Assembly (NCBI RefSeq): GCF_022953055.1
Contig: NZ_JALJEJ010000003.1
Location: 62,001 to 126,000 of the forward strand
DNA from: Mucilaginibacter straminoryzae
Lineage (GTDB): Bacteria > Bacteroidota > Bacteroidia > Sphingobacteriales > Sphingobacteriaceae
Direction: 5' to 3'
Length of the DNA stretch: 64,000 bases
Below are positions 17,775 to 24,829 of this stretch, piece after piece (within the stretch, counting starts at the first letter, position 1; each line of letters starts with the position of its first letter). The position numbers and the translations under genes are program-made. The notes under the pieces are model-generated. The model saw only the letters and a program-made list of their open reading frames with translations. It was not told the DNA's origin and did no database searches.

Positions 17775-17848
17775 ACAATATAGGCTCACTTTCCATAGTC
17801 CATCCAGTATATGTTCCGCGCTTACTGCCTTTTTAGCAAAGTGTTAAA

Positions 17849-17862
17849 GTGATCTGAATCAC
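17849..17862. promoter_or_regulatory. FNR/CRP-like palindrome
   Basis: GTGAT-CTGA-ATCAC resembles the FNR-family pattern TTGATnnnnATCAA. It lies in the space after the DoxX-like gene, about 113 bases before the next tetR start, and relates to the similar sites near 23, 24.8 and 27.5 kb. Confidence 0.4.
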
Positions 17863-17919
17863 AACAAAGGGTGATATAAAGCAAAATAAAATTTAGTCCC
17901 GCTGTTTAACATTGCGCTA

Positions 17920-17950
17920 TTGATTTTTAAATAGAATAAGCTTTATTTTG
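17920..17950 (+). promoter_or_regulatory. Promoter of the ABC-exporter operon
   Basis: TTG at 17920-17922 and TTATTTTG at 17943-17950 (7 of 8 to TAnnTTTG) are separated by 20 bases. The operator palindrome follows two bases later. Confidence 0.55.
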
Positions 17951-17952
17951 TA

Positions 17953-17970
17953 TTTAACCAAATGGTTAAA
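17953..17970. promoter_or_regulatory. TetR operator of the ABC-exporter operon
   Basis: TTTAACCA-AA-TGGTTAAA: eight-base arms around two bases, located between the -7 element and the tetR ATG at 17975. Confidence 0.72.
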
Positions 17971-17974
17971 CTAT

Positions 17975-18583
17975 ATGGTTGAAGATAAGAAAACAGAACA
18001 AAAAATTTTCGAAGCCGCTTTAGCGGTATTTCATAAAAAGGGGCTAAATGGCGCACGCATGCAGGAAATTGCAGATACAGCAGGCATCAACAAAGCCATG
18101 CTGCATTATTACTACCGTAGTAAGGAGCAGTTATTCGGGCAGGTTTTTTTGCTGTCGTTTAGGCAGTTTATCGGTGGCATAGTTACTATTCTTAATCATG
18201 AAGGAAGTACCTGGGAAGAAAAGATCCCAATGATTATCGAGCATTATGCCAGTTCGCTGATCCTTAATCCTAACCTGCCATTGTTCGTTATTAACGAACT
18301 AAGAAGCAATCCAGAGCAATACCTGGGAATTGTTAAAGAGAACCATATCAAAGAAACCGTCTTTGTAAAACAGTTGATAGAAGCTATAGAGTTAAAGCAG
18401 ATCAGGGGGGTAAGGCCTCTACAGATCTTTATCACGATTGTATCAGGCATTGTATTCCCCTATCTGGCCGAACCGCTGATCAAAAACATCGGCGTAGTTC
18501 CGGAAATGGGTTGGGAAACTTTTATGGAAGAACGAAAAAAAATGATCCACGAAATGCTGATCAAATACTTAAAAGAATTTTAG
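17975..18583 (+). CDS. TetR/AcrR family regulator of the ABC exporter
   Basis: A 202-residue TetR regulator. The DNA-binding domain reads IFEAALAVFHKKGLNGARMQEIADTAGINKAMLHYYYRSKEQLF. The C-terminal domain resembles that of regulators with multi-helix ligand pockets. The start is placed at ATG 17975; an in-frame TTG at 17948 would extend it through the palindromic operator and is rejected. Only one base separates its stop from the TolC-type gene, so it is the first gene of the exporter operon and probably represses that operon through the palindrome in its own leader. Confidence 0.9.
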   Translation: MVEDKKTEQKIFEAALAVFHKKGLNGARMQEIADTAGINKAMLHYYYRSKEQLFGQVFLLSFRQFIGGIVTILNHEGSTWEEKIPMIIEHYASSLILNPNLPLFVINELRSNPEQYLGIVKENHIKETVFVKQLIEAIELKQIRGVRPLQIFITIVSGIVFPYLAEPLIKNIGVVPEMGWETFMEERKKMIHEMLIKYLKEF

Positions 18584-18584
18584 C

Positions 18585-19907
18585 ATGAATCCCCTAAAAA
18601 CGCTCTTCATCCTGTCTGCTATTTGTTTGCCTGCCCTTTCGGTCGCACAAAACAAACCTGACACCATCCGGCTGCACTCATTGCCTGAAGTGCTTTCTCA
18701 GGCCGTTAAAAATAATCCCACACAAGCGGTTTACCAACAACAACTAAAGCAAGCCGCCTTAAATTATAAAGCATCAAAAGGCTTTATTTATCCTAACGCC
18801 TCTGCGGGTTTTACAAGTACAGACAATTTGCACTTGAGCGTAACACCCGTACCCGGAATTTTGATCGGTCAGCCTGGAACAACATTTTACGCCCAGTTCG
18901 GGAAGAAATATAACTACAGTACCGGTATTACCCTTAGTCAAAGTATTGTCGACTGGACTGCGGTGATGCAAGCAAAAATTGCCGCAAATAACATCAGGTT
19001 GAGTGAGGCACAACGTGAAAGCTTTGTACAAGATCTTAAAGAACAAGTAAGCCGCCTGTACTTTTCAGCATTAGTTGCCAAAAACGCGTTGAAAATAAAC
19101 GCGGTGGATAAAAACCTGGCTGACAGCATTGTTGCTCTTACCCGCCAGCGATTAAAGGAAGGCACTACTGATCTACTATCTGTTAACCAGGCAACTATTA
19201 ATAGTAATAACATTCTGCAAAATGCGGCACAAAGCCAGCAGTTGTATGACCAGAGCGTCGAAAACCTGAAGATTTTACTCGGAGAGAAACCCGTTAATGA
19301 ATTGGAGCTGGTGGAAGGATTAAATGTTGATACTTTAACGACCTCTTTACCCGGCGATGTTGGGGCAGATAAAAGCCTGCTCCCCTACCAGCAGCAGGCT
19401 TTAGTTTCTGAATTACAAAGCCGTTCGCAAAGGGCTGCGGCTTATCCTAAGCTTTCTGCAACAATGTACCTGGGCGGACAGCAGTTCCGGGACGATTTTG
19501 GTTTGTCCCTAGATAACAACCGCTGGAATGCCTACCGATACATAGGTGTAAATTTAACCGTACCTATTTTTACCGGTTTTACCAATGCCAACAAATATAA
19601 GAGTGCGTTGGTACAGCACGATATTGCCAACTTGCAGTATCAGAATGCCAGGCAGCAAAGCGAGATCAATGACAAGTTGCTGTTGAAAAACTATGCGGAT
19701 TACCTGCAGGCGCTTAAGGCATCTAAAAACAGCTTTAAGCTTTACGGCGACAACCTGCGGCTTAATCAGCAGAAGTACCAGGAAGGTGTAATCAATATGG
19801 ATACCTATCTGCGCGCTTTTCAGGATTACCTCAACGCAGAAAATCTTTATCTGAATAATCTATCACAGTTGCTTTCTGTTCGGGCAACATTAATCTCCAG
19901 ACAATAA
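18585..19907 (+). CDS. TolC family outer-membrane efflux protein
   Basis: A 440-residue outer-membrane channel with a cleavable signal peptide (LSAICLPALSVAQ). It has no lipobox. Two TolC-type repeats with long coiled helices are visible (about 30-220 and 240-435), including YPKLSATMYLGG and VNLTVPIFTGFTNANKYKSA. With the next three genes it makes a complete MacAB-TolC-like exporter, the channel being the first structural gene. Confidence 0.9.
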   Translation: MNPLKTLFILSAICLPALSVAQNKPDTIRLHSLPEVLSQAVKNNPTQAVYQQQLKQAALNYKASKGFIYPNASAGFTSTDNLHLSVTPVPGILIGQPGTTFYAQFGKKYNYSTGITLSQSIVDWTAVMQAKIAANNIRLSEAQRESFVQDLKEQVSRLYFSALVAKNALKINAVDKNLADSIVALTRQRLKEGTTDLLSVNQATINSNNILQNAAQSQQLYDQSVENLKILLGEKPVNELELVEGLNVDTLTTSLPGDVGADKSLLPYQQQALVSELQSRSQRAAAYPKLSATMYLGGQQFRDDFGLSLDNNRWNAYRYIGVNLTVPIFTGFTNANKYKSALVQHDIANLQYQNARQQSEINDKLLLKNYADYLQALKASKNSFKLYGDNLRLNQQKYQEGVINMDTYLRAFQDYLNAENLYLNNLSQLLSVRATLISRQ

Positions 19908-19916
19908 ATATTAGCC

Positions 19917-21005
19917 ATGAAATACCCTAAACTACTGTTACTTGTATTGCTTGCCGCAGTTGGTTGCAAGCAGAAAAACGAGGTAAAGCCACAGCGTAAA
20001 GATATTGTGGATGCAGTTTTCGGCAGCGGCCATATCGAGAATGTCAATCAATATACTGCTACCGCAAATGCCGAGGGCTACATCAGGGCGGCTTATGTAG
20101 CCGAGGGGGATACCGTAAAAAAAGGTCAGCCACTTTTCCGTCTGTCCAATGAAGTGCAACAGACACAAGTGGGTAATGCGCTTACCAACCTGCGTTATGC
20201 GGAAACTAATACCGCGCAGGGTTCGCCACAGATAGCACAGCTGAAACTACAAATAGCACAGGCACAGAAGAAGTTATCAGTAGATTCGGCCAATTACCAA
20301 CGGTATTCCCGGCTGATTAAAACACAGGCTATTTCTGCTGTAGATTTTGAAAACGCCAGGCTGAACTATCAAAATTCGCAATCTAACCTGCATGTATTGC
20401 AAAAGAACCTGGCAGACCTACAGCGTAACCTTAACCTGAACCTTGCTAACGCACGTGCCCAATACCAGATCCAGCAGGAAAATAATAATTACTATAACAT
20501 TACGAGTACCGGCCCCGGTGTGGTAATGAACGTGGTGAAGAAGGTTGGTGATTATGTCCGTAAGGGTGATGCCATTGCTTCTATTGGTGTAGGTACGCCC
20601 ATAATTAAGCTCTACATTGCCGAAGAAGATATCGAGCGGATCAAACTGGGCCAAAGGGCGCTTATCGCTTTAAACAGTGATAAAGATAAGGTACACGAAG
20701 CGGTGATCACTAAAATTTATCCTGCTTTTAACACCAACGAGCAGTCTTTTATTGCCGAAGCAACCTTTAAAGAAAATCCCGGCCGGGTGTTGAATGGTAC
20801 GCAATTGCAAGCCAATATTATCATCCGCACCAGTAAAAATGCCCTGGTTATCCCTTCTTATTATGTGGTAAATGATAATAACGTCATACTCGCTTCCAAC
20901 GGCGAAAAGCGCCGGGTGAAGGTAGGGATACGCACCCTGGAGTGGACCGAAATCATCAGTGGACTTAATGAAAACGAGGAACTAACCTTACCAAAGCAAC
21001 AGTAA
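19917..21005 (+). CDS. Periplasmic adaptor (MacA/HlyD-like) lipoprotein
   Basis: A 362-residue membrane-fusion protein. The signal peptide ends in lipobox AAVGC (Cys17), so it is probably lipid-anchored. The lipoyl half ANAEGYIRAAYVAEGDTVKKGQPLF, a long coiled-coil hairpin (about 100-190), the returning half GPGVVMNVVKKVGDYVRKGDAI and a barrel domain occur in order. It couples the ABC permease and ATPase encoded downstream to the TolC channel. It is separated from the channel gene by nine bases and shares one base with the permease gene. Confidence 0.9.
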   Translation: MKYPKLLLLVLLAAVGCKQKNEVKPQRKDIVDAVFGSGHIENVNQYTATANAEGYIRAAYVAEGDTVKKGQPLFRLSNEVQQTQVGNALTNLRYAETNTAQGSPQIAQLKLQIAQAQKKLSVDSANYQRYSRLIKTQAISAVDFENARLNYQNSQSNLHVLQKNLADLQRNLNLNLANARAQYQIQQENNNYYNITSTGPGVVMNVVKKVGDYVRKGDAIASIGVGTPIIKLYIAEEDIERIKLGQRALIALNSDKDKVHEAVITKIYPAFNTNEQSFIAEATFKENPGRVLNGTQLQANIIIRTSKNALVIPSYYVVNDNNVILASNGEKRRVKVGIRTLEWTEIISGLNENEELTLPKQQ

Positions 21006-22246
21006 TGGCGGCAACCAACTTAAAAATAGCCAGGGTACACCTCACATCGCGGTTAAGGCAAACCATTGTGGCCTTGCTGGGGGTTACGTTTGGTATTTCT
21101 ATGTATGTGTTCATGAACAGTTTTATGTCCGGTGTAAACGATATGCAGAATGTACTGGCGTTTACGACCCTGGCACATATCCATATTTATAATGACGGCC
21201 CGGCTGATAACACCAACCTGGTTAAAAAGGTCTATCCTGCTAACACGGCTATCAATATCCGGAATGCAAAGGTTATCCAGTATACAGAAGGGATTAAAAA
21301 TACGGCCGCAATTCTCGACCTCGTTCGTAAACAACCCGAAGTGCTCGAGATTACCCCACAGGTAAATATCAATGCCTTCTTCAGAAATGGTGGCAATAAG
21401 CTCAACGGAACGCTTTCGGGCGTTGATGTAGAAAAGGAAAATAAATTGTTCAATACCTCTCAATACATGATCAGCGGTCAGTGGAATAATTTGCAGTACC
21501 GGCCGGATGGGATCATCATCGGGGCTGATCTGGCACACGACCTTAGTTTGAATGTTGATGATAACGTAAACATCCTCACGTCTGATGGCGTAAGCCGTAA
21601 TTACAAGCTGATCGGCATATTTCAAACCAATATCAAGAGCGTAGATAAAGCCAAGGCATATATTAACATTACCGCGGCGCGCCAGCTGATGAATAAAAAC
21701 CAGGAGTATGTAACAGACCTTCAGGTAAATATTGCAGATTTTGAAAAAACAGCGCCTGTAGTACAACGGATTGCCCCGGTGATCCCCTACAAAGTAGAAA
21801 GCTGGCAGATGTCTAACCAGCAGTTGGAAGCAGGTTCTAAATTAAGAAACGCCATCGCTATGGCGGTTTCGTTGACCATACTTTTGGTGGCCGGCTTTGG
21901 TATCTATAACATCATGAATATGACCATCAATGAGAAGATTCGCGAGATTGCTATCCTTAAAGCAATGGGTTTTTCCAGCGGCGACGTGACGGAAATTTTT
22001 CTCACGCAGGCTATCGTTATCGGGGTGATCGGCGGGTTGGTGGGTATGCTGATCGGGTTTATCATTGCGGATATTGTTAATCATATTCCTTTCAAGATCG
22101 GTCCGCTTAACAACTTGCCAATGGGTTATCATGTACAGGATTACGTAATGGCGTTTATGTTTGGGTTAATTACAACACTGGTTGCGGGTTATCTGCCGGC
22201 CAGGAAGGCGTCGAAAATAGATCCGGTTGAAATTATCAGGGGGTAA
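21005..22246 (+). CDS. ABC transporter permease (FtsX/MacB/LolCE-like)
   Basis: A 413-residue permease. One N-terminal helix (about 18-40) is followed by a large periplasmic MacB-type domain (about 45-280), then three C-terminal helices of the FtsX domain. IYNIMNMTINEKIREIAILKAMGFSSGDV is the diagnostic coupling segment. Unlike MacB it has no fused ATPase; that is the next gene. Type VII ABC exporters of this kind use mechanotransmission to drive lipoprotein, peptide or drug export. Confidence 0.9.
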   Translation: MAATNLKIARVHLTSRLRQTIVALLGVTFGISMYVFMNSFMSGVNDMQNVLAFTTLAHIHIYNDGPADNTNLVKKVYPANTAINIRNAKVIQYTEGIKNTAAILDLVRKQPEVLEITPQVNINAFFRNGGNKLNGTLSGVDVEKENKLFNTSQYMISGQWNNLQYRPDGIIIGADLAHDLSLNVDDNVNILTSDGVSRNYKLIGIFQTNIKSVDKAKAYINITAARQLMNKNQEYVTDLQVNIADFEKTAPVVQRIAPVIPYKVESWQMSNQQLEAGSKLRNAIAMAVSLTILLVAGFGIYNIMNMTINEKIREIAILKAMGFSSGDVTEIFLTQAIVIGVIGGLVGMLIGFIIADIVNHIPFKIGPLNNLPMGYHVQDYVMAFMFGLITTLVAGYLPARKASKIDPVEIIRG

Positions 22247-22248
22247 AT

Positions 22249-22935
22249 ATGGAAGATAAAATTGCACTGACAGCAACGGGCATCAACAAGTATTTTTACC
22301 AGCCCGAGCGTTTCCAGGTGTTGGTAGATATTAACTTCTCGGTAAAAAGGGGCGAATTTTTATCGTTGACGGGAAAATCAGGTTCTGGAAAATCAACGCT
22401 ATTGTACATCCTTTCTACCATGGATACTGATTACGACGGCAAACTCACTATTAATGACGAGGTACTCACCGGGCAATCGCAAAACCAGTTAGCTGCCTTC
22501 AGGAATGCGCACATCGGCTTTGTTTTTCAGTTCCACTATCTATTGCCCGAGTTTTCTGTATTGGATAATGTAATGCTTCCCGCACTTAAATTGGGTAGCA
22601 AGAGCAAAGCCGAGATTGAGGAAAAGGCATATCAGAATTTAAAACTATTGGGTTTGCAGGATCAGGCGCTTAAACTTTCCAGCAAGCTTTCGGGCGGCCA
22701 ACAGCAACGGGTAGCCATCGCCAGGGCGCTCATTAACGAACCATCTATCATTATGGGCGATGAACCAACCGGCAACCTTGACTCTAAGAATACACAAATC
22801 GTATTTGACATCTTTAGGCAACTGGCCGCAGAGCGCGGGCAAACCATTATTGCCGTTACCCACGACGAGGACTTTGCCAAAAACAGTGACCGCGTAATTG
22901 AACTTGCCGACGGAAGGATCATCAGCAAGAATTAG
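22249..22935 (+). CDS. ABC transporter ATP-binding protein (LolD/MacB type)
   Basis: A 228-residue ABC ATPase with intact motifs: Walker A TGKSGSGKSTLL, Q-loop VFQFHYLLPEFSV, signature LSGGQQQRVAIARAL, Walker B IIMGDEPTGNLD and H-loop VTHDEDFA. The GDEPTGNLD form is the one used by LolD and MacB. It begins two bases after the permease stop and completes the exporter operon. Confidence 0.93.
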   Translation: MEDKIALTATGINKYFYQPERFQVLVDINFSVKRGEFLSLTGKSGSGKSTLLYILSTMDTDYDGKLTINDEVLTGQSQNQLAAFRNAHIGFVFQFHYLLPEFSVLDNVMLPALKLGSKSKAEIEEKAYQNLKLLGLQDQALKLSSKLSGGQQQRVAIARALINEPSIIMGDEPTGNLDSKNTQIVFDIFRQLAAERGQTIIAVTHDEDFAKNSDRVIELADGRIISKN

Positions 22936-22969
22936 CATTACAACTTTGTTTAGGCAAGCCGATCTTCTG

Positions 22970-22999
22970 CTTAATTAAATTGAAAATCAATTTATTAAG
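22970..22999. repeat. AT-rich inverted repeat
   Basis: CTTAATTAAATTGA and TCAATTTATTAAG pair across three bases with one bulged T. It lies after the ABC operon and directly before an FNR-like site; it could be a weak terminator or a regulator site. Confidence 0.4.
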
Positions 23000-23012
23000 T
23001 GACCAACGTCAT
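22999..23012. promoter_or_regulatory. FNR-like palindrome before the universal stress gene
   Basis: GTGAC-CAAC-GTCAT contains the palindrome TGACnnnnGTCA. It lies about 110 bases upstream of the stress-protein ATG, a plausible activator position. Confidence 0.45.
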
Positions 23013-23121
23013 ACTTGTTTTTAACGACAATTCTCACTTTTATTACAGCATTTCACACGGTTAGCAGCTAAGTGCGCAACCGTCGTGGATGCGGGAATCA
23101 TTTAAACCGGAGATGTCAATT

Positions 23122-23988
23122 ATGAAAACAATTGTAGTTCTAACCAATTTTTCTTCCAATGCCAACTATGCAGCCAGGGTTGCTGTAAAACTGGCATCAA
23201 CGCTGCATGCCAATTTGCTTTTAGCTAATGCTTACGTTACAGAACCTGTGCTTTCTTACGCGGAAACGCTGCCATGGTCTGCCGATGTTTATACCTTGCA
23301 GGAACAGGAAAGCGAAAAAGGCCTGAAAGACCTGAAGGAACAGCTCACATCTATCATTGATAAGCTACCGGAAGGGCAACGGAAACCAAGTGTCAGAACA
23401 CTGGCATTCGGGGGCGGCATCAGTAGCGGACTTGCCGAAATAGAACATCATGGCCACCTGGAAATGATTGTGATGGGTGCGGGCACACATAATGCATTTG
23501 AACACTTTATGATGGGCAGCGAAACCAATACCGTTATCGGTAAAAGTAAAGTGCCTGTACTTATTGTACCCGAGGGGGCTGTGCAATCTGGTATCAAACG
23601 TATATTTTACGCTACCAATTTTGATCCATCCGATAAAATTGCGATCGGCTATCTTGCCGCTTTTGCTGCAGCTTTTGATGCAAACGTTGAAGTAGTGCAC
23701 GTAGGCCTTTACGGGGAAAACCAGCAAGACAATCACGCCGCTCAGGTTTCCCTTTTAGAAGACATTGCACAATTGAAAAACCAGGCGATTAGTTATAAAG
23801 GCGTAAAAGGCAAGAATCTTCAACAACGTTTAGCTACACTTTGTGAAGAAGAAAAACCCGATATGTTTGCCATGCTGCATCACCAGCGGTCTTTCTTAGA
23901 GGGATTGTTTAAGCAGAGCGAAACCCGCAAAGCGTTGGCAAACCTGGCGCTGCCGCTGCTGATATTTCCTTCATCCATGAAAGTTTAA
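23122..23988 (+). CDS. Universal stress protein, two tandem USP domains
   Basis: A cytoplasmic protein with two UspA domains (about 1-150 and 150-288), each beginning with a beta-strand/ATN or LTNFS motif. The first contains VMGAGTHNAFEHFMMGSETNTVIGKSKVPVLIVP, close to the G-2x-G-9x-G(S/T) nucleotide-binding loop. The second is more diverged. I use ATG 23122 with GGAG nine bases before it; in-frame ATGs at 23089 and 23113 are alternatives. In many bacteria such tandem Usp proteins belong to FNR-type low-oxygen regulons, and an FNR-like palindrome lies upstream. Confidence 0.88.
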   Translation: MKTIVVLTNFSSNANYAARVAVKLASTLHANLLLANAYVTEPVLSYAETLPWSADVYTLQEQESEKGLKDLKEQLTSIIDKLPEGQRKPSVRTLAFGGGISSGLAEIEHHGHLEMIVMGAGTHNAFEHFMMGSETNTVIGKSKVPVLIVPEGAVQSGIKRIFYATNFDPSDKIAIGYLAAFAAAFDANVEVVHVGLYGENQQDNHAAQVSLLEDIAQLKNQAISYKGVKGKNLQQRLATLCEEEKPDMFAMLHHQRSFLEGLFKQSETRKALANLALPLLIFPSSMKV

Positions 23989-23999
23989 AATAGCGGATT

Positions 24000-24233
24000 A
24001 TGAAAACCTTGAAGTTTCATTTCTGTCACCCGGTAAAAGGAATGGTGCGTTTGGTTTGCCTGAGCGCACCCAACCAAAGCCGGGTGATGCGGTTATCAAC
24101 CCATTATGGCGAAACCGCCCAGATACCGATTGAAAATTTGCCCGAAGGCAAATGGAAAGCAACCCTCAGCTGGACCAACGATGGCCGGGACTACTTTTAT
24201 CAGAAAGAGTTTGAAGTGAAAAGTTTAAGATAA
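24000..24233 (+). CDS. Small beta-rich protein, weakly FixH-like
   Basis: A 77-residue protein, 11 bases after the universal stress gene and so probably co-transcribed. It has no membrane helix. The C-terminal half (LPEGKWKATLSWTNDGRDYF then YQKEFEV) resembles the periplasmic beta-domain of FixH, a cbb3-oxidase assembly protein. The FixH membrane anchor is absent, so this is only a hint. The product is otherwise unknown. Confidence 0.65.
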   Translation: MKTLKFHFCHPVKGMVRLVCLSAPNQSRVMRLSTHYGETAQIPIENLPEGKWKATLSWTNDGRDYFYQKEFEVKSLR

Positions 24234-24256
24234 AAATTTGTGGTAAGGGGCGAAAT

Positions 24257-24295
24257 GAGAAAGCGCCGCATAAGAAGATTATGCGAGCGCTTCTC
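24257..24295. terminator. Bidirectional terminator hairpin
   Basis: Long arms (GAGAAAGCGCCGCATAA and TTATGCGAGCGCTTCTC) pair imperfectly around GAAGA between two convergent genes. It could stop transcription from both sides. Confidence 0.7.
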
Positions 24296-24321
24296 TAATT
24301 AAAACCCCTATTGTTTTTCGA

Positions 24322-24741
24322 TTAGGCAGTAAGCATTTTACGGTCTTTGATCAGGCATTCTATCAAGCTAAATAATTCCTGTTTTACTTCCCTGTAGGCT
24401 TTGGCTAGGCCGGCGATCATGTATTCCAGTTCCACTTGTGTGCCGGATAGTTGCTCTGCATCTTCGGCAATCATGTCTTCAGCCATGAGCTCCAGTTCTC
24501 TAAGCTGGCTGTTCAGCAAAATTTCCATCCTGCTTTCGTCTTCTTCTAACCTGAACAGGTTCTCCCCTGCTTTCTTCAGTCGGTTGAGATAGATCTCGTT
24601 TGACAGCGGAATAAAATAATCATCGAGCAGGCGATGTAGAAAAGCTGTTTCCACCTTAAAGAATTCCAGGTCTGACTGCCACTGGCGCCCAATGGCATAA
24701 TACTGTAATGAACGTGCAGATAGTGCTTTTACTGATTCCAT
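24322..24741 (-). CDS. Hypothetical coiled-coil protein
   Basis: A 139-residue cytoplasmic protein, almost wholly helical, with heptad-like Leu and Glu spacing (LLNSQLRELELMAEDMIAEDAEQL). It lacks signal peptide, membrane segment and metal motif. I do not recognise the family. It lies between the Mg2+ P-type ATPase and the stress-protein pair, with an FNR-like palindrome about 75 bases upstream of its start, so it may belong to the same stress regulon. Confidence 0.65.
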   Translation of the reverse strand: MESVKALSARSLQYYAIGRQWQSDLEFFKVETAFLHRLLDDYFIPLSNEIYLNRLKKAGENLFRLEEDESRMEILLNSQLRELELMAEDMIAEDAEQLSGTQVELEYMIAGLAKAYREVKQELFSLIECLIKDRKMLTA

Positions 24742-24815
24742 AATTATATCCGGTTTATTCCCTAAAAATACTTCCCGATGCTACGGCCATCACATGATCA
24801 TCCTCAACCCGGCAG

Positions 24816-24829
24816 GTGACCTTCATCAC
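24816..24829. promoter_or_regulatory. FNR-like palindrome before the coiled-coil gene
   Basis: GTGAC-CTTC-ATCAC, four of five arm positions symmetric. It overlaps the last base of the mgtA stop and sits 75 bases upstream of the coiled-coil gene on the minus strand. Confidence 0.4.

Noticed and set aside
17948..17974. TTG start for the third TetR gene
   Set aside because: It would translate the palindromic operator and overlap the -7 element; ATG 17975 gives a normal TetR N-terminus.
21053..21766. 237-residue open frame on the minus strand
   Set aside because: It lies wholly opposite the ABC permease gene, has no recognisable domain, and is explained by codon use of the real gene.
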